The position numbers and the translations under genes are program-made. From the NCBI RefSeq assembly GCF_052324685.1, contig NW_027506901.1:1094001-1158000 (forward strand): DNA of 64,000 nt, given 5' to 3'. Under the pieces are notes generated by a model. The model did no database searches. It saw only the letters and a list, made by a program, of their open reading frames with translations, and had not been told where the DNA came from. This DNA is from Brachyhypopomus gauderio (lineage: Eukaryota; Chordata; Actinopteri; Gymnotiformes; Hypopomidae). Below are positions 41,908 to 52,315 of this stretch, one piece after another. Every line of letters starts with the position of its first letter. Positions within the stretch are counted from its first letter, which is position 1.

Positions 41908-43530
41908 CCTTGCTCATTTAGGATTCTGGGGACAGGCAGGTACCCAGAGGTTGACGAGGTGGGCCTGCTGCCATGGTTCACCCGTCTCCTCACCACTGTC
42001 TGTCCCTCAGTTTTTACTGCACTTTAGACATTGAGGGCCTTTGAGGGGACGGTGTGGACATGCACTCACGTTTGTCCTAGCACCTGTCCCCTCAATTTTA
42101 ACTGCACCATAGTATCACACACTACGACACACGCATATACACCAACACCTACACACAACACTGGGGGTGGAGGGGTGGGAAGGCCTTCCTTCACCCGCTT
42201 CCTGCTCCCTGCCGGGGCGGGGGGGGGGTTGCTGGCACGGGACTGGGCTGGTGGCTTCCTAGGACCGCTACTGGTCCTTGCTGGTCCAGCCATTTGCCCC
42301 TGCCGCAGAGGGTGTGCTAGTCTGGATAAGTGTGTGTCTCTGTCCTTGTTTTCTTCTTGTTTCTGAATGGGTGGATGAATGAGTGCGTGTCGGAGGGAGG
42401 GGACATATGGCCAGGTTTGGAGGTGTGAGGGTGAATTTGAGTGTATGTGTGTGTGTGTGTGGGGGTGGGTGTGTACATGGTGGGGGTGTATGTAGGGTGG
42501 GTTTGGTTATGTGGGTGAGGACGGCTGGTTCTGGGTCGGGGCTGGTCGTGCCCGGTTCACTCATGGACACTCCCCTGAGACTACTGCACCACTCCAGAGG
42601 GGGGGCGCCTTGGAGCTCGGGAGTCCGGCTTGGCCCCCCGGCGTAGGGGCGGTTGGCCCGCTCCCCTGGGCGGTGGTGGTATGGGGCGGCCGGGTGCTCC
42701 TCGGCGGGAGGTGGGCCCTGCCGGGTGGTGGGTGGCTTTCCGGGCGCGTGGCGCCGTGGTTTTGCCGCTGGCCCCTGGGGGGGGGGGGGGGCATCCTGGG
42801 GGGGAGGCGCTCTGTTCCCTCTGGTTCCCCTGGACCTGCGCTCCTTGACTGGTGGGGCGCTGTCCGGGGTCTCTCTCTCCCGCCTGCGGGGGCGGGCGGG
42901 TGAGGGTTTCTGGGAAGTGCGGCTCTGGTACTCCACCGCTCTGTGGGGGGCCGTGGGCGGGTGGGATTCCCGGGTCTCTCTCCACCCGCCTCTGGCCTCT
43001 GGGGGAATGCTGTCGCAGCTACCCACCCTTGCTGGTAAGTACATTCCATACATCTATCCTATGTTGCACTTCTAGGTTGCACATAAACACACACTCACAC
43101 ACACCCATACATCGCACTCATCTGCACTATATGTATTTGGTTTACTTTCTGTACTTCTTTGCAGTGGTCATTTGAGCTGGTTGCGTGTTTTATTTTATTA
43201 ATATTATTATTATTATTATTATTTTATTATTATTAATTTTTTTTTCTTTCTTTTCTTCTTTTCTTTTTCTTCTCCTTTCTTCTCCTACCTCTGTCTTTTC
43301 CCTTTTTATTATTTCTCTCCCCCTCTTTTCTTGGTCCACCTAACCCCAATAATTATCACTTTGCATATTGTTATCACTATATATTGTTATCACTACACTA
43401 TATATTATACAGAATTGTTATAATTGCCATTTAAATCTGTACATAAAAACAAAGTTGTCCTCCAAAGATGGGGGGGTGGAGGTGGGCAAAAAAAAAAAAA
43501 AAAAAAAAAAAAAAAGAAATCCAATGGGGT

Positions 43531-43563
43531 TTCCCCGCGCAGGTTCGACTCCTGCTTGCAGCG
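43531..43563 (+). pseudogene. tRNA-Ser-CGA: tRNA-Ser 3' part after LINE D
   Basis: Completes the 49-nt part at 35491-35539 to exactly 82 nt. It is preceded by the second copy of the 15-bp target duplication (43516-43530). It carries the B box and ends TTGCAGCG with G73. Confidence 0.93.
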
Positions 43564-43746
43564 TAGAGAAGAAAATATCGTATCCCTTTTTGGATGTGTG
43601 GTAAAATAGAGTCTACTCTCCTCATGCTTGCCAGTTTTGAATATGCTTCTCATGCCATTTGTAAATTTGTGCTGTCAAACTGTAGCAGTCCAGTGGAAAG
43701 ACTGTCTGGTCACTGGTTTCTCTGCCTTGTGCTTAAAAAGAAAGAA

Positions 43747-43818
43747 CTCCCCGTCGGGGAATCGAACCCCGGTCTTCCGCATGACAGGCGGAGATACTAT
43801 CCACTATACTAACGAGGA
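43747..43818 (-). tRNA. tRNA-Asp-GTC: tRNA-Asp(GTC), T38 form
   Basis: All stems pair. Loop nt 38 is T instead of C (CTGTCAT), and the anticodon is unchanged. Its Ser partner is the copy broken by LINE D. Confidence 0.92.
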
Positions 43819-44143
43819 CGTATGTCTTACCATGCAGTGATGCTGAGTGAGGTGACTTGCACCTGTACCCTTGATTTTGAAAGTTGCATAAGAAAGATCT
43901 GCAATCAATAGATCAAACGCCACATCTCACTTTTGATTCACAGAATGCCACGCTTTTGAACACCTGATCACCTGGAGTTGATACCAGCTTGAAGTTAACA
44001 GTGAGTAGACTCTTATGGAGATTCATGTATTTGAATTTACTTCTTAAGCCATTGGCAACTCAGAATCAATGACATCTGTGCACTCCTCCTTGAGCTAGAG
44101 GAAGTCAAAGGAATTGATCTCGATTCTACTCCTACACATTTGG

Positions 44144-44225
44144 GCTGCAATGGCCGAGAGGTTAAGGCGTTGGACTCGAAATCCAATGGGGTTTCCCCGC
44201 GCAGGTTCGACTCCTGCTTGCAGCG
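44144..44225 (+). tRNA. tRNA-Ser-CGA: tRNA-Ser(CGA), consensus
   Basis: Consensus copy: GCTGCAA/TTGCAGC fully paired, G73, CGA anticodon, both promoter boxes intact. Confidence 0.95.
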
Positions 44226-44408
44226 TAGAGAAGAAAATATCGTATCCCTTTTTGGATGTGTGGTAAAATAGAGTCTACTCTCCTCATGCTTGCCAGTTTT
44301 GAATATGCTTCTCATGCCATTTGTAAATTTGTGCTGTCAAACTGTAGCAGTCCAGTGGAAAGACTGTCTGGTCACTGGTTTCTCTGCCTTGTGCTTAAAA
44401 AGAAAGAA

Positions 44409-44480
44409 CTCCCGGTCGGGGAATCGAACCCCGGTCTTCCGCATGACAGGCGGAGATACTATCCACTATACTAACGAGGA
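44409..44480 (-). tRNA. tRNA-Asp-GTC: tRNA-Asp(GTC), acceptor mismatch C5-C68
   Basis: The 3' acceptor strand reads ACCGGGA, leaving C5 opposite C68. T38 form. Boxes intact; stability probably lowered. Confidence 0.8.
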
Positions 44481-44805
44481 CGTATGTCTTACCATGCAGT
44501 GATGCTGAGTGAGGTGACTTGCACCTGTACCCTTGATTTTGAAAGTTGCATAAGAAAGATCTGCAATCAATAGATCAAACGCCACATCTCACTTTTGATT
44601 CACAGAATGCCACGCTTTTGAACACCTGATCACCTGGAGTTGATACCAGCTTGAAGTTAACAGTGAGTAGACTCTTATGGAGATTCATGTATTTGAATTT
44701 ACTTCTTAAGCCATTGGCAACTCAGAATCAATGACATCTGTGCACTCCTCCTTGAGCTAGAGGAAGTCAAAGGAATTGATCTCGATTCTACTCCTACACA
44801 TTTGG

Positions 44806-44887
44806 GCTGCAATGGCCGAGAGGTTAAGGCGTTGGACTCGAAATCCAATGGGGTTTCCCCGCGCAGGTTCGACTCCTGCTTGCAGCG
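44806..44887 (+). tRNA. tRNA-Ser-CGA: tRNA-Ser(CGA), consensus
   Basis: Identical in the gene to the copy at 44144. Confidence 0.95.
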
Positions 44888-45070
44888 TAGAGAAGAAAAT
44901 ATCGTATCCCTTTTTGGATGTGTGGTAAAATAGAGTCTACTCTCCTCATGCTTGCCAGTTTTGAATATGCTTCTCATGCCATTTGTAAATTTGTGCTGTC
45001 AAACTGTAGCAGTCCAGTGGAAAGACTGTCTGGTCACTGGTTTCTCTGCCTTGTGCTTAAAAAGAAAGAA

Positions 45071-45142
45071 CTCCCCGTCGGGGAATCGAACCCCAGTCTT
45101 CCGCGTGACAGGCGGAGATACTATCCACTATATTAACGAGGA
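45071..45142 (-). tRNA. tRNA-Asp-GTC: tRNA-Asp(GTC), G10A and T49
   Basis: Nt 49 is T, giving a T-G pair at the top of the T stem; A10 as in the first Asp copy. This combination recurs at 49356 and 63895 and marks one position of the higher-order repeat. Confidence 0.88.
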
Positions 45143-45467
45143 CGTATGTCTTATCATGCAGTGATGCTGAGTGAGGTGACTTGCACCTGTACCCTTGATT
45201 TTGAAAGTTGCATAAGAAAGATCTGCAATCAATAGATCAAACGCCACATCTCACTTTTGATTCACAGAATGCCACGCTTTTGAACACCTGATCACCTGGA
45301 GTTGATACCAGCTTGAAGTTAACAGTGAGTAGACTCTTATGGAGATTCATGTATTTGAATTTACTTCTTAAGCCATTGGCAACTCATAAGCAATCACATC
45401 TGTGCACTCCTCCTTGAGCTTGAGGAAGTCAAAGGAATTGATCTCGATTCTACTCCTACACATTTGG

Positions 45468-45549
45468 TCTGCAATGGCCGAGAGGTTAAGGCATTGGACT
45501 TGAAATCCAATGGGGTTTCCCCGCGCAGGTTCGACTCCTGCTTGCAGCG
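45468..45549 (+). tRNA. tRNA-Ser-TGA: tRNA-Ser(TGA), GGCATTGG type
   Basis: TGA anticodon with T1 and the GGCATTGG signature. B box intact, G73. Confidence 0.87.
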
Positions 45550-45732
45550 TAGAGAAGAAAATATCGTATCCCTTTTTGGATGTGTGGTAAAATAGAGTCT
45601 ACTCTCCTCATGCTTGCCAGTTTTGAATATGCTTCTCATGCCATTTGTAAATTTGTGCTGTCAAACTGTAGCAGTCCAGTGGAAAGACTGTCTGGTCACT
45701 GGTTTCTCTGCCTTGTGCTTAAAAAGAAAGAA

Positions 45733-45804
45733 CTCCCCGTCGGGGAATCGAACCCCGGTCTTCCGCGTGACAGGCGGAGATACTATCCACTATATTAACG
45801 AGGA
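45733..45804 (-). tRNA. tRNA-Asp-GTC: tRNA-Asp(GTC), G10A
   Basis: Same gene sequence as the first Asp copy at 34114. Confidence 0.9.
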
Positions 45805-46129
45805 CGTATGTCTTATCATGCAGTGATGCTGAGTGAGGTGACTTGCACCTGTACCCTTGATTTTGAAAGTTGCATAAGAAAGATCTGCAATCAATAGATC
45901 AAACGCCACATCTCACTTTTGATTCACAGAATGCCACGCTTTTGAACACCTGATCACCTGGAGTTGATACCAGCTTGAAGTTAACAGTGAGTAGACTCTT
46001 ATGGAGATTCATGTATTTGAATTTACTTCTTAAGCCATTGGCAACTCATAAGCAATCACATCTGTGCACTCCTCCTTGAGCTTGAGGAAGTCAAAGGAAT
46101 TGATCTCGATTCTACTCCTACACATTTGG

Positions 46130-46211
46130 TCTGCAATGGCCGAGAGGTTAAGGCATTGGACTTGAAATCCAATGGGGTTTCCCCGCGCAGGTTCTACTCC
46201 TGCTTGCAGCG
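46130..46211 (+). tRNA. tRNA-Ser-TGA: tRNA-Ser(TGA) with T-loop change G57T
   Basis: The T loop reads GGTTCTACTCC, changing the invariant purine 57 and the B box. With T1-C72 as well, this copy is probably weak or silent. The Asp partner is split by hAT copy 2. Confidence 0.75.
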
Positions 46212-46394
46212 TAGAGAAGAAAATGTTGTATCCCTTTTTGGATGTGTGGTAAAATAGAGTCTACTCTCCTCATGGTTGCCAGTTTTTAATATGCTTCTCA
46301 TGCCATTTGTAAATTTGTGCTGTCAAACTGTAGCAGTCCAGTGGAAAGACTGTCTGGTCACTGGTTTCTCTGCCTTGTGCTTAAAAAGAAAGAA

Positions 46395-46779
46395 CTCCCC
46401 GTCGGGGAATCGAACCCCGGTCTTCCGCGTGACAGGCGGAGATACTATCCACTATACCAGGTATCACCAAATGGCGGACCGCGGTCCGGATCCGGACCCG
46501 AACGCCGTCCTGTCCGGACCCAATCACATTCCTGATTAACTGGATACGGACCCAAATGCCAAAAAATTTTTAACGGGAGACTATATTTTAAACCGGAGAA
46601 TTTATTTTTCAGACGAGTGTTACGTTCGCACCACCCATTTGAGTGTTACGTTCGCCACCCCCCCCCCGCTCAACAACTTTCGTTCGCCACCGCGGACCCG
46701 GACCTAAGGTCTGAGCTATCTGCCAAAAATGGACCGCGGAGAGATTTAACTGATTACCCCTGCACTATACTAACGAGGA
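46395..46779 (-). pseudogene. tRNA-Asp-GTC: tRNA-Asp(GTC) split by hAT element, copy 2
   Basis: Parts at 46395-46457 and 46763-46779, with the same breakpoint and CACTATAC duplication as copy 1. Block duplication rather than a second insertion explains this. Confidence 0.95.
46458..46762. mobile_element. Non-autonomous hAT in tRNA-Asp, copy 2 (305 bp)
   Basis: Near identical to copy 1 apart from a shorter C-run, which explains the length difference. Confidence 0.95.
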
Positions 46780-47104
46780 CGTATGTCTAATCATGCAGTG
46801 ATGCTGAGTGAGGTGACTTGCACCTGTACCCTTGATTTTGAAAGTTGCATAAAAAAGATCTGCAATCAATAGATCAAACGCCACATCTCACTTTTGATTC
46901 ACAGAATGCCACGCTTTTGAACACCTGATCACCTGGAGTTGATACCAGCTGGAAGTTAACAGTGAGTAGACTCTTATGGAGATTCATGTATTTGAATTTA
47001 CTTCTTAAGCCATTGGCAACTCAGAATCAATGACATATGTGCACTCCTCCTTGAGCTTGAGGAAGTCAAAGGAATTGATCTCGATTATACTCCTGCACAT
47101 TTGG

Positions 47105-47186
47105 GCTGCAATGGCCGAGAGGTTAAGGCGTTGGACTCGAAATCCAATGGGGTTTCCCCGCGCAGGTTCGACTCCTGCTTGCAGCG
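47105..47186 (+). tRNA. tRNA-Ser-CGA: tRNA-Ser(CGA), consensus, start of a 4,284-bp block
   Basis: Consensus gene. Its upstream spacer reads GATTATACTCCTGCACATTT, shared only with the copy at 51389 (35491 has CTACTCCTGC). Confidence 0.95.
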
Positions 47187-47369
47187 TAGAGAAGAAAATA
47201 TCGTATCCCTTTTTGGATGTGTGGTAAAATAGAGTCTACTCTCCTCATGCTTGCCAGTTTTGAATATGCTTCTCATGCCATTTGTAAATTTGTGCTGTCA
47301 AACTGTAGCAGTCCAGTGGAAAGACTGTCTGGTCACTGGTTTCTCTGCCTTGTGCTTAAAAAGAAAGAA

Positions 47370-47441
47370 CTCCCCGCCGGGGAATCGAACCCCGGTCTTC
47401 CGCATGACAGGCGGAGATACTATCCACTATACTAACGAGGA
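47370..47441 (-). tRNA. tRNA-Asp-GTC: tRNA-Asp(GTC), G66 form
   Basis: The 3' acceptor strand begins G66, giving a T7-G66 pair. T38 form. Recurs at 51654. Confidence 0.9.
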
Positions 47442-47766
47442 CGTATGTCTTACCATGCAGTGATGCTGAGTGAGGTGACTTGCACCTGTACCCTTGATTT
47501 TGAAAGTTGCATAAGAAAGATCTGCAATCAATAGATCAAACGCCACATCTCACTTTTGATTCACAGAATGCCACGCTTTTGAACACCTGATCACCTGGAG
47601 TTGATACCAGCTTGAAGTTAACAGTGAGTAGACTCTTATGGAGATTCATGTATTTGAATTTACTTCTTAAGCCATTGGCAACTCAGAATCAATGACATCT
47701 GTGCACTCCTCCTTGAGCTAGAGGAAGTCAAAGGAATTGATCTCGATTCTACTCCTACACATTTGG

Positions 47767-47848
47767 GCTGCAATGGCCGAGAGGTTAAGGCGTTGGACTC
47801 GAAATCCAATGGGGTTTCCCCGCGCAGGTTCGACTCCTGCTTGCAGCG
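47767..47848 (+). tRNA. tRNA-Ser-CGA: tRNA-Ser(CGA), consensus
   Basis: Consensus gene; second position of the 4,284-bp block, matched by 52051. Confidence 0.95.
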
Positions 47849-48031
47849 TAGAGAAGAAAATATCGTATCCCTTTTTGGATGTGTGGTAAAATAGAGTCTA
47901 CTCTCCTCATGCTTGCCAGTTTTGAATATGCTTCTCATGCCATTTGTAAATTTGTGCTGTCAAACTGTAGCAGTCCAGTGGAAAGACTGTCTGGTCACTG
48001 GTTTCTCTGCCTTGTGCTTAAAAAGAAAGAA

Positions 48032-48103
48032 CTCCCGGTCGGGGAATCGAACCCCGGTCTTCCGCATGACAGGCGGAGATACTATCCACTATACTAACGA
48101 GGA
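48032..48103 (-). tRNA. tRNA-Asp-GTC: tRNA-Asp(GTC), C5-C68 mismatch
   Basis: Same variant as 44409, T38 form. Confidence 0.8.
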
Positions 48104-48428
48104 CGTATGTCTTACCATGCAGTGATGCTGAGTGAGGTGACTTGCACCTGTACCCTTGATTTTGAAAGTTGCATAAGAAAGATCTGCAATCAATAGATCA
48201 AACGCCACATCTCACTTTTGATTCACAGAATGCCACGCTTTTGAACACCTGATCACCTGGAGTTGATACCAGCTTGAAGTTAACAGTGAGTAGACTCTTA
48301 TGGAGATTCATGTATTTGAATTTACTTCTTAAGCCATTGGCAACTCAGAATCAATGACATCTGTGCACTCCTCCTTGAGCTAGAGGAAGTCAAAGGAATT
48401 GATCTCGATTCTACTCCTACACATTTGG

Positions 48429-48510
48429 GCTGCAATGGCCGAGAGGTTAAGGCGTTGGACTCGAAATCCAATGGGGTTTCCCCGCGCAGGTTCGACTCCT
48501 GCTTGCAGCG
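48429..48510 (+). tRNA. tRNA-Ser-CGA: tRNA-Ser(CGA), consensus
   Basis: Consensus gene; third position of the block. Confidence 0.95.
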
Positions 48511-48693
48511 TAGAGAAGAAAATATCGTATCCCTTTTTGGATGTGTGGTAAAATAGAGTCTACTCTCCTCATGCTTGCCAGTTTTGAATATGCTTCTCAT
48601 GCCATTTGTAAATTTGTGCTGTCAAACTGTAGCAGTCCAGTGGAAAGACTGTCTGGTCACTGGTTTCTCTGCCTTGTGCTTAAAAAGAAAGAA

Positions 48694-48765
48694 CTCCCGG
48701 TCGGGGAATCGAACCCCGGTCTTCCGCATGACAGGCGGAGATACTATCCACTATACTAACGAGGA
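48694..48765 (-). tRNA. tRNA-Asp-GTC: tRNA-Asp(GTC), C5-C68 mismatch
   Basis: A second adjacent copy of the C68 variant. The spacer upstream of it has the rare GTTTCATAAG in place of GTTGCATAAG. Confidence 0.8.
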
Positions 48766-49090
48766 CGTATGTCTTACCATGCAGTGATGCTGAGTGAGGT
48801 GACTTGCACCTGTACCCTTGATTTTGAAAGTTTCATAAGAAAGATCTGCAATCAATAGATCAAACGCCACATCTCACTTTTGATTCACAGAATGCCACGC
48901 TTTTGAACACCTGATCACCTGGAGTTGATACCAGCTTGAAGTTAACAGTGAGTAGACTCTTATGGAGATTCATGTATTTGAATTTACTTCTTAAGCCATT
49001 GGCAACTCAGAATCAATGACATCTGTGCACTCCTCCTTGAGCTAGAGGAAGTCAAAGGAATTGATCTCGATTCTACTCCTACACATTTGG

Positions 49091-49172
49091 GCTGCAATGG
49101 CCGAGAGGTTAAGGCGTTGGACTCGAAATCCAATGGGGTTTCCCCGCGCAGGTTCGACTCCTGCTTGCAGCG
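49091..49172 (+). tRNA. tRNA-Ser-CGA: tRNA-Ser(CGA), consensus
   Basis: Consensus gene; last CGA copy before two TGA copies, as at 44806. Confidence 0.95.
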
Positions 49173-49355
49173 TAGAGAAGAAAATATCGTATCCCTTTTT
49201 GGATGTGTGGTAAAATAGAGTCTACTCTCCTCATGCTTGCCAGTTTTGAATATGCTTCTCATGCCATTTGTAAATTTGTGCTGTCAAACTGTAGCAGTCC
49301 AGTGGAAAGACTGTCTGGTCACTGGTTTCTCTGCCTTGTGCTTAAAAAGAAAGAA

Positions 49356-49427
49356 CTCCCCGTCGGGGAATCGAACCCCAGTCTTCCGCGTGACAGGCGG
49401 AGATACTATCCACTATATTAACGAGGA
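49356..49427 (-). tRNA. tRNA-Asp-GTC: tRNA-Asp(GTC), G10A and T49
   Basis: Same variant pair as 45071. Confidence 0.88.
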
Positions 49428-49752
49428 CGTATGTCTTATCATGCAGTGATGCTGAGTGAGGTGACTTGCACCTGTACCCTTGATTTTGAAAGTTGCATAA
49501 GAAAGATCTGCAATCAATAGATCAAACGCCACATCTCACTTTTGATTCACAGAATGCCACGCTTTTGAACACCTGATCACCTGGAGTTGATACCAGCTTG
49601 AAGTTAACAGTGAGTAGACTCTTATGGAGATTCATGTATTTGAATTTACTTCTTAAGCCATTGGCAACTCATAAGCAATCACATCTGTGCACTCCTCCTT
49701 GAGCTTGAGGAAGTCAAAGGAATTGATCTCGATTCTACTCCTACACATTTGG

Positions 49753-49834
49753 TCTGCAATGGCCGAGAGGTTAAGGCATTGGACTTGAAATCCAATGGGG
49801 TTTCCCCGCGCAGGTTCGACTCCTGCTTGCAGCG
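49753..49834 (+). tRNA. tRNA-Ser-TGA: tRNA-Ser(TGA), GGCATTGG type
   Basis: Matches 45468. Confidence 0.87.
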
Positions 49835-50017
49835 TAGAGAAGAAAATATCGTATCCCTTTTTGGATGTGTGGTAAAATAGAGTCTACTCTCCTCATGCTT
49901 GCCAGTTTTGAATATGCTTCTCATGCCATTTGTAAATTTGTGCTGTCAAACTGTAGCAGTCCAGTGGAAAGACTGTCTGGTCACTGGTTTCTCTGCCTTG
50001 TGCTTAAAAAGAAAGAA

Positions 50018-50089
50018 CTCCCCGTCGGGGAATCGAACCCCGGTCTTCCGCGTGACAGGCGGAGATACTATCCACTATATTAACGAGGA
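50018..50089 (-). tRNA. tRNA-Asp-GTC: tRNA-Asp(GTC), G10A
   Basis: Matches 45733. Confidence 0.9.
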
Positions 50090-50414
50090 CGTATGTCTTA
50101 TCATGCAGTGATGCTGAGTGAGGTGACTTGCACCTGTACCCTTGATTTTGAAAGTTGCATAAGAAAGATCTGCAATCAATAGATCAAACGCCACATCTCA
50201 CTTTTGATTCACAGAATGCCACGCTTTTGAACACCTGATCACCTGGAGTTGATACCAGCTTGAAGTTAACAGTGAGTAGACTCTTATGGAGATTCATGTA
50301 TTTGAATTTACTTCTTAAGCCATTGGCAACTCATAAGCAATCACATCTGTGCACTCCTCCTTGAGCTTGAGGAAGTCAAAGGAATTGATCTCGATTCTAC
50401 TCCTACACATTTGG

Positions 50415-50496
50415 TCTGCAATGGCCGAGAGGTTAAGGCATTGGACTTGAAATCCAATGGGGTTTCCCCGCGCAGGTTTGACTCCTGCTTGCAGCG
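50415..50496 (+). tRNA. tRNA-Ser-TGA: tRNA-Ser(TGA) with T-loop change C56T
   Basis: The T loop reads GGTTTGACTCC, altering invariant C56, a different lesion from its homologue at 46130. The two copies therefore decayed independently after duplication. Confidence 0.75.
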
Positions 50497-50679
50497 TAGA
50501 GAAGAAAATGTTGTATCCCTTTTTGGATGTGTGGTAAAATAGAGTCTACTCTCCTCATGGTTGCCAGTTTTTAATATGCTTCTCATGCCATTTGTAAATT
50601 TGTGCTGTCAAACTGTAGCAGTCCAGTGGAAAGACTGTCTGGTCACTGGTTTCTCTGCCTTGTGCTTAAAAAGAAAGAA

Positions 50680-51063
50680 CTCCCCGTCGGGGAATCGAAC
50701 CCCGGTCTTCCGCGTGACAGGCGGAGATACTATCCACTATACCAGGTATCACCAAATGGCGGACCGCGGTCCGGATCCGGACCCGAACGCCGTCCTGTCC
50801 GGACCCAATCACATTCCTGATTAACTGGATACGGACCCAAATGCCAAAAAATTTTTAACGGGAGACTATATTTTAAACCGGAGAATTTATTTTTCAGACG
50901 AGTGTTACGTTCGCACCACCCATTTGAGTGTTACGTTCGCCACCCCCCCCCGCTCAACAACTTTCGTTCGCCACCGCGGACCCGGACCTAAGGTCTGAGC
51001 TATCTGCCAAAAATGGACCGCGGAGAGATTTAACTGATTACCCCTGCACTATACTAACGAGGA
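50680..51063 (-). pseudogene. tRNA-Asp-GTC: tRNA-Asp(GTC) split by hAT element, copy 3
   Basis: Parts at 50680-50742 and 51047-51063. Breakpoint and duplication are identical to the other two. Confidence 0.95.
50743..51046. mobile_element. Non-autonomous hAT in tRNA-Asp, copy 3 (304 bp)
   Basis: Lies 4,285 bp from copy 2 and differs mainly by one base in the C-run. Confidence 0.95.
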
Positions 51064-51388
51064 CGTATGTCTAATCATGCAGTGATGCTGAGTGAGGTGA
51101 CTTGCACCTGTACCCTTGATTTTGAAAGTTGCATAAAAAAGATCTGCAATCAATAGATCAAACGCCACATCTCACTTTTGATTCACAGAATGCCACGCTT
51201 TTGAACACCTGATCACCTGGAGTTGATACCAGCTGGAAGTTAACAGTGAGTAGACTCTTATGGAGATTCATGTATTTGAATTTACTTCTTAAGCCATTGG
51301 CAACTCAGAATCAATGACATATGTGCACTCCTCCTTGAGCTTGAGGAAGTCAAAGGAATTGATCTCGATTATACTCCTGCACATTTGG

Positions 51389-51470
51389 GCTGCAATGGCC
51401 GAGAGGTTAAGGCGTTGGACTCGAAATCCAATGGGGTTTCCCCGCGCAGGTTCGACTCCTGCTTGCAGCG
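51389..51470 (+). tRNA. tRNA-Ser-CGA: tRNA-Ser(CGA), consensus
   Basis: Homologue of 47105, exactly 4,284 bp downstream. Confidence 0.95.
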
Positions 51471-51653
51471 TAGAGAAGAAAATATCGTATCCCTTTTTGG
51501 ATGTGTGGTAAAATAGAGTCTACTCTCCTCATGCTTGCCAGTTTTGAATATGCTTCTCATGCCATTTGTAAATTTGTGCTGTCAAACTGTAGCAGTCCAG
51601 TGGAAAGACTGTCTGGTCACTGGTTTCTCTGCCTTGTGCTTAAAAAGAAAGAA

Positions 51654-51725
51654 CTCCCCGCCGGGGAATCGAACCCCGGTCTTCCGCATGACAGGCGGAG
51701 ATACTATCCACTATATTAACGAGGA
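51654..51725 (-). tRNA. tRNA-Asp-GTC: tRNA-Asp(GTC), G66 with G10A
   Basis: Like 47370 but also has A10, so it mixes variants of two unit types. This suggests conversion or a recurrent change. Confidence 0.87.
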
Positions 51726-52050
51726 CGTATGTCTTACCATGCAGTGATGCTGAGTGAGGTGACTTGCACCTGTACCCTTGATTTTGAAAGTTGCATAAGA
51801 AAGATCTGCAATCAATAGATCAAACGCCACATCTCACTTTTGATTCACAGAATGCCACGCTTTTGAACACCTGATCACCTGGAGTTGATACCAGCTTGAA
51901 GTTAACAGTGAGTAGACTCTTATGGAGATTCATGTATTTGAATTTACTTCTTAAGCCATTGGCAACTCAGAATCAATGACATCTGTGCACTCCTCCTTGA
52001 GCTAGAGGAAGTCAAAGGAATTGATCTCGATTCTACTCCTACACATTTGG

Positions 52051-52132
52051 GCTGCAATGGCCGAGAGGTTAAGGCGTTGGACTCGAAATCCAATGGGGTT
52101 TCCCCGCGCAGGTTCGACTCCTGCTTGCAGCG
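52051..52132 (+). tRNA. tRNA-Ser-CGA: tRNA-Ser(CGA), consensus
   Basis: Consensus gene. Confidence 0.95.
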
Positions 52133-52315
52133 TAGAGAAGAAAATATCGTATCCCTTTTTGGATGTGTGGTAAAATAGAGTCTACTCTCCTCATGCTTGC
52201 CAGTTTTGAATATGCTTCTCATGCCATTTGTAAATTTGTGCTGTCAAACTGTAGCAGTCCAGTGGAAAGACTGTCTGGTCACTGGTTTCTCTGCCTTGTG
52301 CTTAAAAAGAAAGAA

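Larger units (their letters stand above)
40868..43487 (+). other. LINE D 3' UTR, G-rich
   Basis: 2.6 kb with strong G bias on the + strand (GGGGTGGTTGG, GGGGGGGCCGGGG, GGGGGGGGGGGGG near 42780). It holds (GTAT)n at about 41490-41590, (CA)n at 41868-41906 and a T/C-rich stretch at 43194-43320. Long Pro/Arg/Gly frames on both strands follow from composition. G-rich 3' UTRs are known in mammalian L1. Confidence 0.8.
35540..43515 (+). mobile_element. LINE D: near-intact L1/Tx1-type LINE in a tRNA-Ser gene
   Basis: 7,976 bp with a 15-bp target duplication GAAATCCAATGGGGT (35525-35539 and 43516-43530) and a 28-A tail (43488-43515). ORF1 (35841-36605) and ORF2 (to 40867) are open. A 300-bp 5' UTR, a CA-rich inter-ORF region and a 2.6-kb G-rich 3' UTR complete it. 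The implied bottom-strand nick is GATTTC/GAGT, which fits the pyrimidine/purine preference of L1-type endonucleases. Other HOR copies lack it, so it is younger than the array blocks. Confidence 0.95.

Noticed and set aside
40860-43175. Long Gly/Arg/Pro-rich open frames in the LINE D 3' UTR
   Set aside because: Several frames on both strands are open at once because of G bias; no domain is visible.
34839-51046. Three independent hAT insertions at one hotspot
   Set aside because: Identical breakpoint, orientation and duplication, together with matching flanking unit variants, fit block duplication better.
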